From the NCBI GenBank assembly GCA_030038955.1, contig JASHQV010000491.1, forward strand, positions 1-10,114: DNA of 10,114 nucleotides. The letters are read 5' to 3'. The notes under the pieces were generated by a model, which was not told the origin of the DNA, made no database searches, and saw only the letters and a program-made list of their open reading frames with translations. The stretch comes from Solirubrobacteraceae bacterium (GTDB lineage: Bacteria > Actinomycetota > Thermoleophilia > Solirubrobacterales > Solirubrobacteraceae). Shown here one piece after another: positions 6,643 through 10,114 of this stretch (position 1 is the stretch's first letter; every line of letters begins with the position of its first letter). The translations under genes and the position numbers were made by a program.

Positions 6643-7602
6643 CTACGCGTTGTAGATGACCATCGCCAGCCCGAACAGCACGCAATAGATGCCGAACGGA
6701 ATCAGGTTGGCCCGCTTGAAGTAGCGGGTCAGGAAGTGCACGGCGAACACGGCGACGACGGCTGCCACCAGCAGCGCGAGGCCGGCGGCGACTCGGAGCT
6801 GGTGAGCCTGGGCGGCGGTTGCGAAGCCGTGGCCGAGCGGGATCGAGCCGATGAAGTCGCCGTACTTCAGCAGTCCGGCGGCGAGGATCGGCGGCGTCGC
6901 CAGCAGGAACCCGAACCGCGCCGCGTCCTCGTTGTCGAGCCCCCGCAGCAGCCCGCCGGTCATGACAATCCCGTCACGGCTGATGCCGGCGATCAGCGCG
7001 AGCGTCTGGAAGGCGCCGATCACCCCGGCCTCGCGGTACTCCATCGTTTCGAGACGGCGACCCTTCCCATCGGGCTTGGTGCCCTCGCGCGTGGCGAGCG
7101 CGCGGACATCGGCGCGGCGGCGCAGGCGTTCGGCGCCCAGCAAGATCAGTCCGTTCACTACGAGGAAGATCGAAGCCGCCAGCGGCTTCGCGAGCGCGAC
7201 GCGGACCGGGTGCTCGAGTGCGACGCCGAGAATCCCGACGGGGATCGTCGCGATCACGATCATCCAGGCGAGCCGCTCCGTCGACGTCTCGATCGACCAT
7301 TGGCGGTTGCGGAGCATCCGCCACAGCGACACGAAGAAGGCGCGGATCACGTCGATCCACGTGCGCCAGAAGTAGACGAGCAGGCCGATCGCGCTGCCCA
7401 CGTGGAGGGCGACGACGAAGGCGAGCCAGGGCGACGAGGGTTGGGACTGCCAGACGACGATGTTGTGCCACCCGAACAGGTTGGGGAAGATCACGGTGTG
7501 CCCCAGGCTCGAGATCGGGAACAGCTCGGTGATCCCCTGCAGGGCGCCGAGGACGATCGCCTGGAAGGTCGTGATCAGCGTGGCCGCGCCGACAATTGGC
7601 AC
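6643..7602 (-). CDS. uppP: Undecaprenyl-diphosphate phosphatase family protein (UppP/BacA), divergent active-site motif
   Basis: Polytopic membrane protein of 319 residues that would remove a phosphate from undecaprenyl diphosphate, recycling the lipid carrier for peptidoglycan and other wall polymers. Motif 1, QGITELFPISSLGH (22-35), keeps the (E/Q)xxxE pair (Q22, E26), both serines and the histidine. The second motif is AGISRDGIV (205-213), against the usual PGxSRSxxT: Arg209 is kept, but Pro, the second Ser and the Thr are Ala, Asp and Val. The following LLRGLDNEDAARFGFLLATP is family-typical. A basic loop near 158-190 is cytosolic or periplasmic, and the last helices are 271-292 and 300-317. 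The start is GTG 7602 with TACTGT ten bases upstream. It is co-oriented with ggt but separated by 237 bases. Confidence 0.88.
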   Translation of the reverse strand: MPIVGAATLITTFQAIVLGALQGITELFPISSLGHTVIFPNLFGWHNIVVWQSQPSSPWLAFVVALHVGSAIGLLVYFWRTWIDVIRAFFVSLWRMLRNRQWSIETSTERLAWMIVIATIPVGILGVALEHPVRVALAKPLAASIFLVVNGLILLGAERLRRRADVRALATREGTKPDGKGRRLETMEYREAGVIGAFQTLALIAGISRDGIVMTGGLLRGLDNEDAARFGFLLATPPILAAGLLKYGDFIGSIPLGHGFATAAQAHQLRVAAGLALLVAAVVAVFAVHFLTRYFKRANLIPFGIYCVLFGLAMVIYNA

Positions 7603-7612
7603 AAGGCGCTGA

Positions 7613-7618
7613 ACAGTA
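7613..7618 (-). promoter_or_regulatory. Candidate -10 box of uppP
   Basis: TACTGT on the minus strand, ten bases before GTG 7602, the same distance as TAATGT to ATG 4923. It implies a leader of only a few bases. No Shine-Dalgarno is visible before the GTG (TCAGCGCCTT). Confidence 0.4.
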
Positions 7619-7669
7619 GCGGGACCCCGGGGGATGACGAAAGCGATCGGCCCGCCTCGGGTCCAGCAG

Positions 7670-7786
7670 CGACCATAACTTCCCCCACCCCCGTTGGCTC
7701 GGAGGGGTTGGCGAGGTTTGGGTCGCTCACGGTCACGTATCGCGCCGACCCCCGCTAGGGCTTAGGGGTTGGCGAAGTTGTGGTCA
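7670..7786. repeat. Three-copy 22-base repeat upstream of uppP, one copy inverted
   Basis: Copy A (7670-7691) lies on the minus strand; copies B (7704-7725) and C (7765-7786) lie on the plus strand. The shared core reads GGGGTTGGCGARGTT, then two variable bases, then GGTC. B and C also share ACCCCCG sixteen to seventeen bases upstream (7687-7693 and 7748-7754), so the direct repeat spans about 38 bases at an offset of 61. Inverted A matches C at 18 of 22 positions and B at 17 of 22. A and B can thus fold into an imperfect hairpin with a 12-base loop, and A can alternatively pair with C. The array is 68-184 bases upstream of the uppP GTG. Confidence 0.75.
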
Positions 7787-7839
7787 CCCTCGATGGCGGC
7801 TGGGCGGGACGGGATGCCCTCCGCCGGACGGGGAGGCCG

Positions 7840-9570
7840 TCACTCCTCGACGACCACGGCGGTCCCCCCGCGCCGCGGGTCACCGCCGCCCCAGAGCCGG
7901 CCGTCGGCGGTTCGCTCCACCGCCTGCACGCCACCGAAGAACAGGTTGCGCTCCCGAAACGCCGCGCGCCCGTACCGATCCGCATCGATCCGATCGAGGT
8001 CGATCCCCGGCTCGGCGTACACGACTCCATCCTCGTAGTGCAGGCGCGGCGCCCGCACGGCGTCCGGGGCGCGCATGCCCTCGTCGATCACGCGCTCGAT
8101 CGTCTGCAGCACCGCCGAGCGGATGCGGTTCGAGCCGGCACTCCCCAGCACCAGCTCGGGACGGCCGTCGCGCAGGACGACGGTTGGCGCCATCATGCTC
8201 GGCAGCCGCCGGCCGGGCGGATGGCGGTGAAAGCCCAGCGGATTGAGATCCTGCTCGCCGAGCATGTTGTTCAGATGCAAGCCGGTGCCGGGAACGACGA
8301 CGCCGGAGCTGGCGCCGTTGCTGCAGGTGACCGAGCAGGCCATGCCGTCGCGGTCGAGCACCGCCACGTGCGTGGTCGAACCGAGCCGCCCGCTCCCGGA
8401 GCCCAGCTGCCCGCTCCCGGAGCCCAGCTGCCCGCTCCCGGAGCCCGACTGCCCGCTCCCGGAGCCCGACTGCCCGCTCCCGGACCCCGACTGCCGGTCC
8501 CCGCAGCCAGGATCCTCAGCTTCGGGTCCGGGGTCGAGGCGCCCACCGCCGTGCAGCAGCCGGTCGGCGAATCCTGGGTCGTCGAGCTGCTCCAGGAACT
8601 CCGGGGTGCGAAGCGCCTGGCTCCGCTCCATCGCCTCGATCATCACGGCTGGCGACACCGGACCGGGGGTGCGGTCCAGCAATCCCAGGGCGTAGGCAAT
8701 CAGGATCCCGCCCGCCGAGGGAGGTGGATTGGTCAGCACCTGGCGCCCCCGGTAGGCGGCCCGGACCGGCTTGCGATCGATCACCCTGTAGGCGGCCAGG
8801 TCCTCCGCCGCCACCAGCCCGCCCCGGTCGCCCAGCCACTGCACCACGGCGTGCGCCACCTCGCCGGTGTAGAACGGTTCGGCCCCTTCCTCGCCGAGGC
8901 GCTCGAGCGCATCGGCGACGCCCGGCTGCCGGATCGTCTCGCCAGCCCGCAGCAGCCGCCCCTCGGGGGCGAAGATCGCGGCCCCCTCAGCAGTCGAGGT
9001 CACGAGCGCGCCGAGGATCTCGACCACGTAGGCCTGCTGCCGGTTGAGCGGCGCCCCCCGGCGGGCCAGCTCGGCCGCTGGCCGCACCAGCTCGCGCAGC
9101 GGTATCCGGCCGAAGCGGCGGCTCGCCTCGGCCACGCCGAGCGGCATCCCGTAAGTCCCCACCGAGGCTGGCCCGATGTTGAACATCTGCACGGCGTCGC
9201 CGAACGAGACCGGCACCGGCACCAGCTCGGCACGCCCGGATCGGGCGCCTTCACCGCTCCCGGGTGGCTCCCAACCGCCACCCCCAGATCGAGCCCCACC
9301 GCCGCCTCCGGCGGGCCGGGATCCAGCCCTACCGCCGCGCCCGGGCGCCTCGATGAAGAAGTCGAGCAGCACCGGAGCATCGCCGTCGGCCCCGACGATC
9401 AGCATGTAGCCACCGGCTCCGAGGCCGGTCAGCAGTGGTTCGCAGGTGAACGCCGACAACATCGCGGCCAGCGCCGCATCGACCGCGTTGCCGCCGCTGC
9501 GCAGCGCGTCGGCGCCGGCCCGGGAGCTCAGCTCGTGGCCGGCGGCGACGACGCCGTACTGCCTCTTCAG
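7840..9570 (-). CDS. ggt: Gamma-glutamyltransferase / glutathione hydrolase family protein, apparent CTG start
   Basis: N-terminal-nucleophile hydrolase of 576 residues that splits itself into large and small subunits and transfers or hydrolyses gamma-glutamyl groups. The N-terminus is KRQYGVVAAGHELSS and SGGNAVDAALAAMLSAF (about 25-41), followed by LLTGLGAGGYMLI. PPPSAGGI (282-289) and the processing site GSTTHVAVLDRDGMACSVT (397-415) are clear, with Thr399 the expected nucleophile. LNNMLGEQDLNP (433-444), SMMAPT and the glycine motif GSAG (476-479) follow, ending FFGGVQAV and GGGDPRRGG. The conserved N-terminal segment lies before the first ATG (9462). No ATG, GTG or TTG exists in frame back to the stop at 9646-9648, so CTG 9570 is the likely start. 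No signal peptide is seen, so it is probably cytoplasmic. It carries a Gly-rich insert (77-116) and a heptad array (360-394). Confidence 0.9.
   Translation of the reverse strand: MKRQYGVVAAGHELSSRAGADALRSGGNAVDAALAAMLSAFTCEPLLTGLGAGGYMLIVGADGDAPVLLDFFIEAPGRGGRAGSRPAGGGGGARSGGGGWEPPGSGEGARSGRAELVPVPVSFGDAVQMFNIGPASVGTYGMPLGVAEASRRFGRIPLRELVRPAAELARRGAPLNRQQAYVVEILGALVTSTAEGAAIFAPEGRLLRAGETIRQPGVADALERLGEEGAEPFYTGEVAHAVVQWLGDRGGLVAAEDLAAYRVIDRKPVRAAYRGRQVLTNPPPSAGGILIAYALGLLDRTPGPVSPAVMIEAMERSQALRTPEFLEQLDDPGFADRLLHGGGRLDPGPEAEDPGCGDRQSGSGSGQSGSGSGQSGSGSGQLGSGSGQLGSGSGRLGSTTHVAVLDRDGMACSVTCSNGASSGVVVPGTGLHLNNMLGEQDLNPLGFHRHPPGRRLPSMMAPTVVLRDGRPELVLGSAGSNRIRSAVLQTIERVIDEGMRAPDAVRAPRLHYEDGVVYAEPGIDLDRIDADRYGRAAFRERNLFFGGVQAVERTADGRLWGGGDPRRGGTAVVVEE
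8389..8493 (-). repeat. Five 21-base tandem repeats inside ggt, encoding Q(S/L)GSGSG
   Basis: Five exact-length units at 8389-8409, 8410-8430, 8431-8451, 8452-8472 and 8473-8493 on the plus strand, with the core CCCGCTCCCGGAGCCC; only the leftmost unit in coding order has one extra change (GGACCCC). On the coding strand they give QSGSGSG three times, then QLGSGSG twice, then RLGSTTH, where the first Thr is the self-processing residue. The unit length is a multiple of three, so copy-number change keeps the frame. High identity between units suggests recent expansion. Confidence 0.92.
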
Positions 9571-9572
9571 CC

Positions 9573-10114
9573 CTATCTCCTCGGAATGAACTCTGGAACT
9601 TCGAGCTTGGCACCGTAGCTGCGCTCGCGACGAGAGACCCGCGGCTCACCGTCGGGCTCGCCGAACCGATCGCGTACGTCGCGCTGCCGACGCCCGCTGC
9701 CGCGATCCCCGTAGTGCCCCCTGTCTCCGTAGCCGGTGGCAACCACGGTGACCCACACCTGTCCGTCGGTCAGCTTCTCGTCGAGCATCGCGCCGAAGAT
9801 GATGTTGGCGTCCGGATGGGCGGCCTCGGCGACCGCCTTGGCCGCCTCGTTGACCTCCCACAGCGACAGGTCGGGGCCGCCCGTGATCGACAACAGGATC
9901 GACGAGGCGCCGTCCATGCTCGTCTCCAGCAGCGGCGACGCGACGGCGGCCTCGGCGGCCTCGATCGCTCGGCGCTCACCGGTCCCCATGCCGATCCCCA
10001 GCAGCGCGTTGCCGGCATCCGACATGATCGTCCGCACGTCCGCGAAATCGAGGTTGATCAGCCCGGGCAGCGTGACGAGATCGGAAACGCCCTGCACCCC
10101 CTGACGCAGCACGT
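9573..10114 (-). CDS. ftsZ: Cell division protein FtsZ, C-terminal part (5' end off window)
   Basis: Tubulin-like GTPase that forms the division ring. About 180 residues are present; the GTP-binding half lies beyond base 10114. Recognisable are VLRQGVQGVSDLVTLPGLIN, LDFADVRTIMSDAGNALLGI, GMGTGERRAIEAAEAAVASP and LLSITGGPDLSLWEVNEAA, which make up the T7 loop and C-terminal domain, then NIIFGAMLDEKLTDGQVWVT. A short charged linker with two YGDRG copies leads to the conserved C-terminal peptide LEVPEFIPRR, which in other bacteria binds partners such as SepF or FtsA. The stop TAG is two bases ahead of the ggt start, so ggt is probably translated from the same message. Confidence 0.95.
   Translation of the reverse strand, partial: VLRQGVQGVSDLVTLPGLINLDFADVRTIMSDAGNALLGIGMGTGERRAIEAAEAAVASPLLETSMDGASSILLSITGGPDLSLWEVNEAAKAVAEAAHPDANIIFGAMLDEKLTDGQVWVTVVATGYGDRGHYGDRGSGRRQRDVRDRFGEPDGEPRVSRRERSYGAKLEVPEFIPRR
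9577..9582 (-). promoter_or_regulatory. Ribosome binding site of ggt, inside the last codons of ftsZ
   Basis: GAGGAG on the minus strand with a six-base spacer to CTG 9570. It is what singles out CTG as the start. It overlaps the ftsZ codons CCG AGG AGA for the closing Pro-Arg-Arg, and the ftsZ TAG (9573-9575) lies in the spacer. Confidence 0.75.

Larger units (their letters stand above)
7603..7839. other. Intergenic region between ggt and uppP, structured
   Basis: 237 bases without a credible gene. It contains the three-copy 22-base repeat (7670-7786). Near the ggt stop, CCTCC (7818-7822) can pair with GGAGG (7832-7836), or alternatively GACGG (7827-7831) with CCGTC (7837-7841). These small hairpins may help end ggt transcription, but no T-run follows. 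The uppP side (7603-7669) is otherwise ordinary and carries the proposed -10 box. Confidence 0.5.

Noticed and set aside
8389..8493. CRISPR-like or mobile repeat
   Set aside because: Pure 21-base in-frame tandem repeat within an intact coding sequence, with no spacers.
7840..9462. GGT starting at ATG 9462
   Set aside because: It would cut off the conserved GVVAAGHELSS and GGNAVDAAL segments and has no ribosome site.
7780..9618. 612-residue plus-strand open frame opposite ggt
   Set aside because: Low-complexity Pro/Ala/Arg/His composition, complementary to a well-conserved GGT; its PAPGAQL-type repeats only mirror the 21-base repeats of ggt.

Overview
The window is GC-rich bacterial DNA, densely packed with genes on both strands. 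It looks actinobacterial. The evidence is the third-position G/C bias, GTG starts, starts with little or no 5' leader behind TANNNT -10 boxes, and an FtsZ that ends in a short charged linker plus a LEVPEFIPRR tail. The family mix (DrrA/DrrB-type exporter, stand-alone LON-domain protein, MeaB GTPase, sugar-type methyltransferases) would suit the Thermoleophilia/Solirubrobacterales. That placement is inference and cannot be proven here.

Layout from left to right. (1) Positions 1-1645, minus strand: an ABC-2 exporter operon, with a DrrB-like permease cut by the window edge and its DrrA-like ATPase, joined by a 4-base stop/start overlap. It is read divergently from a MarR-family regulator (1734-2243). 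An AT-rich gap between them carries a near-perfect palindrome, the likely operator. (2) 2371-3384, minus: a MeaB/ArgK-type P-loop GTPase. (3) 3417-4097 plus, 4120-4896 minus and 4923-5843 plus: a left-handed beta-helix acyltransferase and two class I SAM methyltransferases, probably small-molecule or glycan-modifying enzymes. Two of these starts have a TANNNT box exactly six bases upstream, so the transcripts look leaderless. (4) 5855-6009: ten degenerate copies of a roughly 16-base repeat lead straight into the start codon of a LON substrate-binding-domain protein (6007-6633). (5) 6643-7602, minus: a divergent UppP-family undecaprenyl-diphosphate phosphatase. (6) 7603-7839: a 237-base gap with three copies of a 22-base repeat, one inverted, upstream of uppP. 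(7) 7840-9570, minus: a gamma-glutamyltransferase-family enzyme, apparently starting at CTG, with a Ser/Gly/Gln heptapeptide array directly before the self-cleavage threonine. (8) 9573-10114, minus: the C-terminal part of FtsZ, two bases ahead of the ggt start.

ftsZ, ggt and probably uppP share one strand, so division, peptide/glutathione turnover and cell-wall lipid-carrier recycling lie side by side. The ftsZ-ggt junction is tight enough for translational coupling. The ggt-uppP gap is long and structured, so uppP probably has its own control.

No RNA genes, insertion sequences, prophage genes or CRISPR arrays were recognised. The most unusual sequence is in small-scale structure: the repeat array inside ggt, the CTG start, the repeat array ending on the LON-gene start codon, and the three-copy repeat before uppP.
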